From JAICUY01 sp038250515 (GTDB lineage Bacteria; Chloroflexota; Limnocylindria; QHBO01), in assembly GCA_038250515.1 (NCBI GenBank), contig JBBSCG010000019.1:1-35027 (forward strand): a stretch of DNA of 35,027 nt, read 5' to 3'. This document shows positions 15,356 to 22,910 of this stretch, one piece after another (position 1 is the stretch's first letter; each line of letters begins with the position of its first letter). The position numbers were made by a program, and so were the translations under genes. A model generated the notes under the pieces. It did not search any database and was not told the origin of the DNA. It was given only the letters and a program-made list of their open reading frames with translations.

Positions 15356-16197
15356 GCATGGGGCTGAAACGCATCGGTCTGGCGTACAACCCGACCAATC
15401 CGGAAATTCCCGCCGTGCTCGAGCGTGCCAGGCGCTGGTGCGTCGACAACGCCATCGAGGCCTGGGAGGCGCGGGCGGAGGACGGTCAACGCATCGGTCA
15501 GGAGCTGGAAACGAGCGATCTCGTATGCGTCCTGGGCGGCGACGGCACCTTCCTTCGCGCGGCGCGAGCGATCGGCGGGTCGAAGGTGGCGGCGCTCGGC
15601 GTCAATCTTGGCCGCGTCGGCTTCCTGGCCAAAGTCGAGACGGCCGACCTGGAGCACGCGCTCGACCAGGTGCGCGACGGCGATTACGCGGTCGAGGAGC
15701 GCTTCCGGATCCAGGCGCGTATCCAGCGGGCGAGCGGTGCGACGGAGGAACATGCCTGCGTCAACGAGGTGGTCGTCGCGCGAGCCAACCGGGTGCGCAT
15801 GATCCAACTGGAGGTGGAAGTATCCGGGAGTCACCTGGCGACCTACGTGGCCGATGGCGTGGTGGTGGCCACCCCGACCGGCTCTACCGCGTACTCGTTC
15901 AGCGCCGGCGGCTCCATCCTCGACCCGCGGCTGCGCAACATGATCATCACTCCGGTCGCCGCCTACCTCTCGCCGCTGCACAGCGTGGTCGCCGGTGAGA
16001 ATCACGTGGTGCGTCTGACGCTGCGTTCGCCGAGCGACGCCCTCATCTCGCTCGACGGCCAGACCGATTTCGCCATGGCCGAAGGCGACCGCGTCGAGGT
16101 TTCGGCACTCGAACGGCCGCTGCGCATCATCGAGCCGACGGGCAGCACGCCGTTCTACGATCTGCTGCGGACCAAGGCAGGGCTGCTGCCCTATTGA
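15352..16197 (+). CDS. nadK: NAD kinase
   Basis: Phosphorylates NAD to NADP with ATP or polyphosphate. About 281 residues, normal length. Visible motifs: VCVLGGDGTFLRAAR (the GGDG catalytic/ATP loop, Asp as base), GVNLGRVGFLAKV, CVNEVVVARA (NE motif) and YVADGVVVATPTGSTAYSFSAGGSI, which binds the nucleotide. The C-terminal strand part includes LISLDGQTDFAMAEGD. GTG 15352 overlaps the preceding stop (GTGA) with GGAG at 15340-15343, eight bases spacing; ATG 15358 is an equally reasonable start two codons later. It is followed after 12 bases by recN, a common neighbour of nadK in many bacteria. Confidence 0.95.
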   Translation: MSMGLKRIGLAYNPTNPEIPAVLERARRWCVDNAIEAWEARAEDGQRIGQELETSDLVCVLGGDGTFLRAARAIGGSKVAALGVNLGRVGFLAKVETADLEHALDQVRDGDYAVEERFRIQARIQRASGATEEHACVNEVVVARANRVRMIQLEVEVSGSHLATYVADGVVVATPTGSTAYSFSAGGSILDPRLRNMIITPVAAYLSPLHSVVAGENHVVRLTLRSPSDALISLDGQTDFAMAEGDRVEVSALERPLRIIEPTGSTPFYDLLRTKAGLLPY

Positions 16198-16209
16198 GCT
16201 TCTAGACCG

Positions 16210-17865
16210 ATGCCTCTGCGCGAGCTCAACGTCGAAAACCTGGCGGTGTTGTCATCCGTTCGGCTGCCGCTGTCGCCCGGCTTCACAGTGGTGACCGGCG
16301 AGACCGGTGCGGGCAAGTCGCTGGTCGTCGACGCGCTGTCGCTGGCGCTCGGCGCACGCGCCTCGGCGGATGCGGTTCGATCCGGGACCGATGCCGCGCG
16401 CATCGAGGCGATCTTCGACGACGTGCCGCGTGATTCCGACGACCCGCTCGACGAGCTCGTGGCGGCCGGGGACGGGATGGTCATCGTGCGGCGCGAGGTT
16501 TCGGCCGACGGCCGTTCGCTGGTTCGGGTCAACGACCGAGCGGTCACGGTCGGTGGGCTCGCCACGCTCGGCGCGCGCCTAGCGGAGATTCACGGCCAGC
16601 ATGAGCAGCAGCGCCTCTTCGACCCGGCACGGCAGCTCGCGCTGCTCGACAGGAGTGGCAGCCTCGACGAGCTGCGCGGCGAGGCGGGGGAGCGCCATCG
16701 CGCCTGGCGAGTCGTGGTTGCGGCATCCGCCGAGCTGCTGACCGATGAGCACGAGCACGCTCGCGCGGTGGAGCTGCTGCGTCATCAGGCCGACGAGATT
16801 GCCGGAGCGCGGCTCCAGCCGGACGAGGACGCAACCCTCGAGACGATCGTGCGCGCCGCGCAGCATGCCGAGGAGATATCACGCGCGGCGTCGGAGGCGG
16901 TGCGAATCCTGCGCGATGACGGGGGAGCGCTGGACGCACTCAACGGCGGCCTGGCCTCCCTGCAGGTCGCCGCGCAGCACGACGATCGCTTCGCGGAGCT
17001 GCTGAGCCGCGGGCACGGCCTCGTCGCCGAGGCCGAGGAGCTGGCACGTGACGCCGCCGCGTTCGGGGAGCAGGTGGACCTCGACCCAGACAGCCGAGGA
17101 GCGGCCGACGAGCGCCTGGCACTCGTTTATGAGCTCAAGCGCAAGTACGGTCCCACGTTGGACGCCGTGCTCGAGTTCGGAGAGGCCGCCACCCGGGAGC
17201 TGCTGGCCCTCGAGAACCAGGAGGGTGAGCGCGACCGCCTTCGCCGCGACGAGCAACGCGCGAGGGTGGCCCTGGAGGAGACGGCACAACGCCTGAGCAC
17301 CGCGCGAGCTGATGGAGCAGCTGTCCTTGCGGAACGCGTCAATGCAGAGCTGCCGCCGCTCGGCCTGTCCGCCGGCACATTCGGCGTTGAGCTGGCCCCG
17401 ACCGAGATCGGTCCGTCCGGCGCCGATCGCGTGACCTTCACCTTCGCCCCGAATCCGGGCGAGCCACCGCGACCGCTGGCCCGGATCGCGTCCGGCGGCG
17501 AGGCGAGCCGGCTCAGTCTTGCGCTGAAAGTCGTCCTTGCCGCCGCCGACGACACGCCGGTGCTCGTCTTCGACGAGGTCGACGCCGGGATCGGCGGGCG
17601 CAACGCCGCGGCGCTCGGTGAGCGGCTCAAGGCGCTCGCCAGGCATCACCAGGTCCTGTGCGTCACGCATCTGCCGCAGGTCGCGGCCTATGCCGACAGC
17701 CACCTGCACGTCGGCAAGCGAGTCGAGGACGGTCGCACGCACACGGAGTTGCGGGTGTTGACCGCCAACGAGCGCGCCAACGAGCTGGCGGCAATGCTTG
17801 CCGGTGAGTCGCCGGGTCAGGAGGCGCAGGCCGCCGCCGTTGCGTTGCTGCGCGCCGCGCGATGA
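16210..17865 (+). CDS. recN: DNA repair protein RecN
   Basis: An SMC-like ATPase that acts early in double-strand break repair, tethering DNA and helping RecA. It has 551 residues, the typical length. The N-terminus reads LRELNVENLAVLSSVRLPLSPGFTVVTGETGAGKS with Walker A at about residues 30-37; IHGQHEQQRLFDP is the RecN-specific Q-loop region; the middle is a long Ala/Glu/Arg-rich coiled coil; the C-terminal half has the ABC signature RIASGGEASRLSLALK and Walker B VLVFDEVDAGIGG, then THLPQVAAYAD. It begins 12 bases after nadK and overlaps the recombinase gene by four bases (ATGA), so all three are likely co-transcribed. Confidence 0.96.
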   Translation: MPLRELNVENLAVLSSVRLPLSPGFTVVTGETGAGKSLVVDALSLALGARASADAVRSGTDAARIEAIFDDVPRDSDDPLDELVAAGDGMVIVRREVSADGRSLVRVNDRAVTVGGLATLGARLAEIHGQHEQQRLFDPARQLALLDRSGSLDELRGEAGERHRAWRVVVAASAELLTDEHEHARAVELLRHQADEIAGARLQPDEDATLETIVRAAQHAEEISRAASEAVRILRDDGGALDALNGGLASLQVAAQHDDRFAELLSRGHGLVAEAEELARDAAAFGEQVDLDPDSRGAADERLALVYELKRKYGPTLDAVLEFGEAATRELLALENQEGERDRLRRDEQRARVALEETAQRLSTARADGAAVLAERVNAELPPLGLSAGTFGVELAPTEIGPSGADRVTFTFAPNPGEPPRPLARIASGGEASRLSLALKVVLAAADDTPVLVFDEVDAGIGGRNAAALGERLKALARHHQVLCVTHLPQVAAYADSHLHVGKRVEDGRTHTELRVLTANERANELAAMLAGESPGQEAQAAAVALLRAAR

Positions 17866-18740
17866 CGATCGACGAGGCGATCGACTCGTTCCTGCTCGAG
17901 CTGCGTGTCGAGCGTGGGCTCTCCCCGTTGACGATCGCGGCCTACCGCCGCGACCTCGGCCAATTCGCCCAAGGGGCGAACGCGACCTGGCGCCACGATC
18001 CGGAGCCCGCCCGGGACTTCATCAACGAGCTGCGGCAGAGCGGTCGCAAGGCAACCACCCAGGCGCGTAAGGTCGCGGCGTTGCGCAGCTTCTACGGCTT
18101 CGCGCTGCGCGAGGGAATCGCCACCCGCGACGTGGCGACGCTGCTTGACACGCCGAAGCCGGGCAGCTACCTGCCCGACGTGCTCGCCGCCGAGCAGGTG
18201 AACGTCATTCTGGATGCTCCGTCGGACGAAGAGCCGGCCGGGATTCGTGATCGGGCGATCCTGGAGCTGCTGTACGACTGCGGTCTGCGGGTGAGCGAGC
18301 TGACGGGCCTCGACACCGACCGGCTCGACCTCGAGAAGCTGCAGGTTCGGGTCATCGGCAAGGGCAACAAGGAGCGTCGCGTGCCAATGACCGAGGAGGC
18401 GCGCGAGCGCCTGCATCGGTATATCAGCGGGCCGCGCGGTACATGGACGCGCGGCAAGCCGACGCCGGCGGTCTTCGTCAGCCAGCGCGGGAGGCGGTTG
18501 GCGCGTGAATCGGTTTACCGGCTGGTGCGTGGATGGGCGGAGGCGGCGGGCCTCAGCGAGAACGTCACGCCGCACACGTTCAGGCACAGCTTTGCGACGC
18601 ACATGCTGGAGGGCGGCGCGGACCTGCGGGTGGTTCAGACGCTGCTGGGCCATGCTAGCATCAGCACCACCCAGCTCTACACCCACCTCACCGGACGCCG
18701 CCTGCGCGAGGTGTACACCAGGGCCCACCCGAGAGCCTGA
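17862..18740 (+). CDS. xerD: Tyrosine recombinase XerC/XerD
   Basis: A site-specific recombinase that resolves chromosome dimers at dif with FtsK. It has 292 residues with an N-terminal SAM-like core-binding domain (ELRVERGLSPLTIAAYRRDLGQF) and a catalytic domain in which all the expected residues are seen: Arg143 (DCGLRVSEL), Lys167 (VIGKGNKER), His238-x-x-Arg241 (PHTFRHSFATHML), His264 (LLGHASISTTQ) and nucleophile Tyr273. Size and the LLGHASISTTQLYTHL block fit chromosomal Xer rather than phage integrases, and no attachment sites or phage genes flank it. Whether it is XerC, XerD or the single Xer of this organism cannot be told from the sequence. Confidence 0.9.
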   Translation: MTIDEAIDSFLLELRVERGLSPLTIAAYRRDLGQFAQGANATWRHDPEPARDFINELRQSGRKATTQARKVAALRSFYGFALREGIATRDVATLLDTPKPGSYLPDVLAAEQVNVILDAPSDEEPAGIRDRAILELLYDCGLRVSELTGLDTDRLDLEKLQVRVIGKGNKERRVPMTEEARERLHRYISGPRGTWTRGKPTPAVFVSQRGRRLARESVYRLVRGWAEAAGLSENVTPHTFRHSFATHMLEGGADLRVVQTLLGHASISTTQLYTHLTGRRLREVYTRAHPRA

Positions 18741-18760
18741 GCCGAGAGCGGAGCATCACC

Positions 18761-19549
18761 ATGAGCTATGCCACGAACCTCCTGTCGCGCGGCGAGGAGA
18801 TCGTCTTCAAGAGCCGGCAGCACTGGTTCGCGGTGCTCGCCGACACGTGGCCCTGGGTGATCGTGGCGATCGTGTCGCTGGCCGTGCTGATCTTCCTGGG
18901 CACCAACGACCCGGTGATGGGCAATGTCACGCTGGATGGCATCCTGATCATCGCGCTGCTGGTCATCTTCCTGGCGTCGCTGGGCCGGATGGGTCTGGTG
19001 ATCTGGGCGTGGCGCAACCAGGAGTACCTGGTCACAACGCGTCGGGTGATCCGTGCCGAGGGCATCTTCAACAAGAACATGGGCGACTCGGGCCTTGAGA
19101 AGGTCAACGACGCGCATCTGTCTCAGAGCTGGATCGGTCGCATCTTCGACTACGGCACCCTCGACATCCTGACCGCGGCCGATGAGCCGGGCGGCGTCGA
19201 GGATTTCCCGATGCTCGCCGACCCGGTCAAGTTCAAGATCGCCATGCTCAACCAGAAGGAGCTGCTCGATCGGCCTGACCTTGCGCCGCCACGTCGCTAC
19301 CAGCAGCGTGACGCCCAGCCGGAGATGCGTCGCGCCGAGCCGATGCCGCCGCGTGCCGGTTCCGATCGCGTCTCCGAAGTCCGTGCCGCGCCCGCGGAGG
19401 CGGTGGCGGCTCCTGTCCCGCCTCCGGTCCCCTCTGCCGGGTACGAGCTGGCGGCCACCCTGGAACGCCTGGCCGGGCTGCGTGACAAGGGACTGATCAC
19501 GCCCGAGGAGTACGAGGCCAAGAAGCGCGACATCCTGGAGCGGATGTAG
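18761..19549 (+). CDS. PH-domain membrane protein with SHOCT tail
   Basis: A 262-residue protein. Two or three membrane helices (about residues 28-48 and 57-85) are followed by a bacterial PH domain of the YdbS type (EYLVTTRRVIRAEGIFNKNMGDSGLEKVNDAHLSQ in pieces, then FDYGTLDILTAADEPGG). After a Pro/Ala/Arg-rich linker (about 170-225) the C-terminus is a SHOCT motif (LERLAGLRDKGLITPEEYEAKK in outline), a short helical hairpin often added to membrane or oligomerising proteins. ATG 18761 has CGGAG at 18749-18753 with seven bases spacing. The family role is unclear; membrane-bound adaptor or envelope stress roles have been proposed. It lies 20 bases after the xer gene and touches the next start. 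Confidence 0.8.
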   Translation: MSYATNLLSRGEEIVFKSRQHWFAVLADTWPWVIVAIVSLAVLIFLGTNDPVMGNVTLDGILIIALLVIFLASLGRMGLVIWAWRNQEYLVTTRRVIRAEGIFNKNMGDSGLEKVNDAHLSQSWIGRIFDYGTLDILTAADEPGGVEDFPMLADPVKFKIAMLNQKELLDRPDLAPPRRYQQRDAQPEMRRAEPMPPRAGSDRVSEVRAAPAEAVAAPVPPPVPSAGYELAATLERLAGLRDKGLITPEEYEAKKRDILERM

Positions 19550-20437
19550 GTGGCGCAGCCGCGCCTTGGCGCACTGGCGGATGGGATCTACGGCGATGAG
19601 CTCGAGCGACGCATTCTTGCCGCCGCCGAGGCCATTCGCGTCGCCCTCGCCACGGAGCCTGCGCTCGCGGAGCCACGCGTCGCCTGCGTGCTTGGCTCCG
19701 GCCTGGGCGACCTCGTGGAGCTGCTGGACGACACACCACGGGTGACGCTCAGCTACCGCGACATTCCGTTCGTCCGGGGTGCCTCGGTCGAGGGACACGC
19801 CGGCCAGCTGATCGCGGGCGTGGCGCACGGCACGCCCGCGGTGGTGCTCTCCGGCCGCGCGCACCCGTACGAGGGCTACTCGCATCGCGAAACGACGATC
19901 CTGCTGCGCGCCTGCCTCTCGCTCGGCGTTCGGACGGTGGTTCTCACGAATGCGGTGGGCGGCCTCAATCCTGATTTCGATCCGGGCGACGTGATGCTGA
20001 TCAGCGACATGATCAACCTGTCCGGCGAGAACCCGCTGCTCGGTCCGAACCTCGATCGCTTCGGCCCGCGGTTTCCCGCCATGGCCGATGCTTTCGATCC
20101 TGCGCTGCGCGCCCGGGCCGCCGACGCCGCGGCCGCGGCCGAGGTGCGGCTGCGGGTGGGCGTCTACGTCATGCTCTCCGGCCCGTATTACGAAACGCGC
20201 GCCGAGATGCGCATGCTGCGCTCGCTGGGCGGCGACGCCGTCGGCATGTCGACGGTTCCCGAAGTGCTGGTCGCGCGCCACGCCGGTGCCCGGGTGCTGG
20301 GTTTCAGCCTGATCACCAACAAGGCGACCGATGACGTCGACACCGGCGCCACCCACGACGAGGTGATCGAGATGGGCCACGTCGGCGCGGAACGGCTGTT
20401 GCGAATCCTCGACGCACTGCTTCCCGAGTTGACCTGA
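19550..20437 (+). CDS. Purine-nucleoside phosphorylase (trimeric type)
   Basis: Phosphorolysis of guanosine and inosine nucleosides to base and (deoxy)ribose 1-phosphate in purine salvage. It has 295 residues. Family landmarks: VLGSGLGDL (phosphate loop, with catalytic-site serine), VEGHAGQL, SGRAHPYEGYSHRE (phosphate and purine loop with the His), LTNAVGGLNP, SGPYYETRAEMRMLRSLGGDAVGMSTVPE (hallmark of the trimeric NP-II class, with Glu and Met for the base) and SLITNKATD with the base-binding Asn. GTG 19550 follows directly on the previous TAG, with GGAG at 19537-19540 nine bases away. MTA phosphorylase is an alternative within the superfamily, but the Asn in ITNKATD favours 6-oxopurines. 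Confidence 0.93.
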   Translation: MAQPRLGALADGIYGDELERRILAAAEAIRVALATEPALAEPRVACVLGSGLGDLVELLDDTPRVTLSYRDIPFVRGASVEGHAGQLIAGVAHGTPAVVLSGRAHPYEGYSHRETTILLRACLSLGVRTVVLTNAVGGLNPDFDPGDVMLISDMINLSGENPLLGPNLDRFGPRFPAMADAFDPALRARAADAAAAAEVRLRVGVYVMLSGPYYETRAEMRMLRSLGGDAVGMSTVPEVLVARHAGARVLGFSLITNKATDDVDTGATHDEVIEMGHVGAERLLRILDALLPELT

Positions 20438-21081
20438 TGCTCTTCTTCAGCCTGTCGCCGGCGGAGATCGCGGGCATAGCCATCGCTCTGGTGGTGGGTA
20501 TCACCTTCCACGAGTTCAGCCACGCCGTCGTGGCCGACCAGCTCGGTGACCACTCGCCGCGGGCGCGCGGCCGGGTGAGCCTCAACCCCATGGCACACAT
20601 CGACCCGATGGGGGCGCTCTTCTTCGTCATCGCCGGCTTCGGCTGGGGTCGGCCGGTGATGGTCAACTCGTACGCCCTGCGGCCGGGACGCATCGGTCTG
20701 TCGATGGTGGCGGCCGCCGGGCCGATCGCGAACGTGGTGGTCGCGCTGGTCTTCGCGGTCATCTTCCGCGTCCTGTTCATGACCGGCGTCGCCAACGAGT
20801 TCGTGATCATGGTCGTCGTCTTCACGATCATGTACAACCTCGCCCTGGCACTCTTCAACCTCCTCCCGAGTCCGCCGCTCGACGGCTACAACCTGGCGCT
20901 GGGCCTCCTGCCGCCGGCGCAGGGCTTCGTCCTGCAGCGCTACGCGCAGTACGGCTTCCTGATCCTGCTCGGCATCATCCTGCTGTCGTACGGGGCGCCC
21001 GGCGGCGGACCGATCGGCTGGCTCTTCGCGCTGGCGCGCGGGGGGACGAACCTGCTGACCGGCGTGGACCTGTTCTTCTAG
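20437..21081 (+). CDS. Site-2 protease family (M50) membrane protein
   Basis: A 214-residue integral membrane zinc metalloprotease homologue. The metal site is HEFSH (His25-Glu26-x-x-His29) in the first helix (about residues 9-30) and the third ligand lies in NLLPSPPLDG (Asp about 149). The block RGRVSLNPMAHIDPMGALFF is typical of the short, CBS- and PDZ-less M50 group (YwhC/Rv-like). Further hydrophobic helices are at about 55-72, 88-112, 117-140 and 160-185. Substrate unknown; M50 proteins of this type cleave membrane-bound regulators or remnants. It overlaps the PNP stop by one base and is followed immediately by the HD gene. Confidence 0.88.
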   Translation: MLFFSLSPAEIAGIAIALVVGITFHEFSHAVVADQLGDHSPRARGRVSLNPMAHIDPMGALFFVIAGFGWGRPVMVNSYALRPGRIGLSMVAAAGPIANVVVALVFAVIFRVLFMTGVANEFVIMVVVFTIMYNLALALFNLLPSPPLDGYNLALGLLPPAQGFVLQRYAQYGFLILLGIILLSYGAPGGGPIGWLFALARGGTNLLTGVDLFF

Positions 21082-21573
21082 ATGAATCGACCGATGCACC
21101 GCGTGGCGCAGCTCGTCAACCACGTTCGCGCGCGCGTCTCGCCCGACGAGGAAGCATTCGTGCGTCGTGCGCTGCCGTCGAAGGCGGTCACGCTCTTCGC
21201 GTCGATGCCCGTTGCCGACCGGCGCCACGGCCTTGACGTTGCGGAGCACCTGCTCGCCGCCGGGCACCGCGACCCGGACCTGATCGCCGCGGCGCTGCTG
21301 CATGATGCGGCCAAGGGACGCCGCCTGCGACTCTGGCATCGGGTGGTCGGCGTGCTCTTCGAGGCCGCTGCGCCGCGCCTGCTTTTTCGCCTCGCCTCCC
21401 CGCGCAGCCGCTCGTGGCGCTACGCGTTCCACGTCTATCTGCACCATGCACCGATGTCGGCCGAGGCGGCGCGCGGGGCCGGCTGCTCCGACCGTTGCGG
21501 CGCGTTCATCCGCGGCATCTCGCCCGAGATGTCGCTGCAGGCCGCACTGTTGGCCGCCGACGAGGCATCCTAG
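21082..21573 (+). CDS. HD-domain protein, putative phosphohydrolase
   Basis: A 163-residue soluble protein with a compact HD motif: HGLDVAEHLLAAGHRDPDLIAAALLHDAAKG, giving His49, then His74-Asp75 with Lys78 following, as in HD metal-dependent phosphohydrolases. A downstream His-rich stretch (VYLHHAPMSAEAARGAG) could supply the last ligands. The family hydrolyses nucleotides or phosphodiesters; the substrate cannot be predicted. Its start abuts the preceding TAG with no Shine-Dalgarno, so translation is probably coupled. It ends seven bases before scpA, and is often found beside segregation genes in high-GC genomes as an uncharacterised gene. Confidence 0.75.
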   Translation: MNRPMHRVAQLVNHVRARVSPDEEAFVRRALPSKAVTLFASMPVADRRHGLDVAEHLLAAGHRDPDLIAAALLHDAAKGRRLRLWHRVVGVLFEAAAPRLLFRLASPRSRSWRYAFHVYLHHAPMSAEAARGAGCSDRCGAFIRGISPEMSLQAALLAADEAS

Positions 21574-21579
21574 CCAGCG

Positions 21580-22368
21580 ATGCCGCTCGAGCCGATCTCC
21601 GTCGAAGCCGATGCGCCGGTCGCGGTCGCCGTCTCGCCCGACGGCGCGGCGCCGGCCTTCGAGCTGCGCCTGCCCGTCTTCGAAGGGCCGCTGCAGCTGT
21701 TGCTGCACCTCATCGAGTCGCGCCAGCTTGACGTGCTGAACGTGCCACTCTCCGACGTGGCTGACGCGTACGTGCAGCATCTGGCCCGGCACCCCGTCGA
21801 CGTCGTCAACCTGTCCGAGTTCGTGGCCATCGCGGCGCAGCTGATCCTGCTCAAGTCGCGTCGACTGCTTCCCGCCGAGCCGCTTCCCGCCATTGTCGAG
21901 CGTGACGAGGAGCCCGCTGAGGAGGAGCTGCGCCGCCGCCTGCTCGAGTACCGAGCGTTGCGTGACGCGGCCGCGGCACTCGGTCAGCGTGATCTCGTCG
22001 CCCCGCTGATGCGCCGCGAGCCGCGCGACGCTGACCTCCCGCAGGTGCCCGCGCCGCAACTGCCCGCAGCGTTGCTCGCGGCGGCGCTCGAGCGGCTGGC
22101 CGCCGTACCCGAACCTGAGCCGCCACCCCCTGAGGTGATGCTGCGCGAGATCACGATCGGCATGCAGATCGCGGCGCTGCGACAGGCGATGAGCCGCGGC
22201 GGTCGCATCGTCCTCCAGGCGGTCCTCGCCACTTGTCGCTCGCGGACCGAGACGGCCGTCACGGTGCTTGCCGCGCTTGAGCTTGTGCGCCGTCGCCAGG
22301 TCACCGTCGAGCAGGACGCCATCTTCGGACCGATCGTCATGACGCCGGTCGCGGACTCGTCACCATGA
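21580..22368 (+). CDS. scpA: Segregation and condensation protein A
   Basis: The kleisin subunit of the SMC-ScpAB condensin. It has 262 residues. The N-terminal kleisin helix block is FELRLPVFEGPLQLLLHLIESRQLDVLNVPLSDVADAYVQHL in outline, followed by LSEFVAIAAQLILLKSRRLLP, which is the ScpA signature. A Glu/Pro-rich middle precedes the C-terminal winged helix (REITIGMQIAALRQAMSRGGRIVLQAVL, then ELVRRRQVTVEQDAIFGPI). The first 20 residues are an acidic/Ala extension. It overlaps scpB by four bases (ATGA), the usual arrangement, so the two subunits are made together. No smc gene is in the window. Confidence 0.93.
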   Translation: MPLEPISVEADAPVAVAVSPDGAAPAFELRLPVFEGPLQLLLHLIESRQLDVLNVPLSDVADAYVQHLARHPVDVVNLSEFVAIAAQLILLKSRRLLPAEPLPAIVERDEEPAEEELRRRLLEYRALRDAAAALGQRDLVAPLMRREPRDADLPQVPAPQLPAALLAAALERLAAVPEPEPPPPEVMLREITIGMQIAALRQAMSRGGRIVLQAVLATCRSRTETAVTVLAALELVRRRQVTVEQDAIFGPIVMTPVADSSP

Positions 22369-22910
22369 CCGCGCTGGACGAGCTGACCGCCTTCTACGAG
22401 GCGCTGCTGTTCATCGCCGAGCGGCCGCTCGAGACCGCTGAGCTGGCGCAGCTCGGCGGCGTGCCGCGGCTGCAGGCCGAAGCCACCCTCGCCGGCCTCG
22501 CCGAGGAGCTGACCGAGGACCGTCGCGGCCTCCGGCTGCAGCGTCACGACGACGCCTGGCAGCTCGTCACCGCGCCGGAGATTGGCCAACGCCTGGCGAC
22601 CTACGCCAGCCGTCAGGAGGCCCGGCTCACGCCCGCAGCACTCGAGGCGCTGGCCGTCGTGGCGTACCGGCAGCCGTGCACCCGCGGGGAGGTCGAGCGC
22701 GTCCGCGGCGTCGATTCCGACTACGTCATTCGCTCCCTGCTGCATCGGCGGCTGATCACCGAGGTCGGCCGACGCGACGCCCCCGGCCGGCCGATCCTGT
22801 TCGCCACCACTTTTGCGTTCCTGGAACGCTTCGGGCTTACCTCGCTCGACGAGCTGCCGCCACTCTCCGGCGCCGCAGCGGCGCTCACCGTCGTCGCCGA
22901 TGCCGGCTGA
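22365..22910 (+). CDS. scpB: Segregation and condensation protein B
   Basis: The dimeric winged-helix (kite) subunit of SMC-ScpAB. It has 181 residues, a typical length. The first winged helix begins TAFYEALLFIAERPLETAELAQLGGV; the second holds LTPAALEALAVVAYRQPCTRGEVERVRGVDSDYVIRSLLHRRLI in outline, then VGRRDAPGRPILFATTFAFLERFGLTSLDELPPL, which is the highly conserved ScpB end. ATG 22365 overlaps scpA. Its last 11 bases overlap the start of the pseudouridine synthase/kinase fusion gene, so scpA, scpB and that gene form one tightly coupled unit. Confidence 0.95.
   Translation: MTALDELTAFYEALLFIAERPLETAELAQLGGVPRLQAEATLAGLAEELTEDRRGLRLQRHDDAWQLVTAPEIGQRLATYASRQEARLTPAALEALAVVAYRQPCTRGEVERVRGVDSDYVIRSLLHRRLITEVGRRDAPGRPILFATTFAFLERFGLTSLDELPPLSGAAAALTVVADAG

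Noticed and set aside
17862..18740. Integrase of a mobile element
   Set aside because: Size, motifs and housekeeping neighbours fit chromosomal XerC/D, and there are no att repeats, tRNA target or phage genes beside it.
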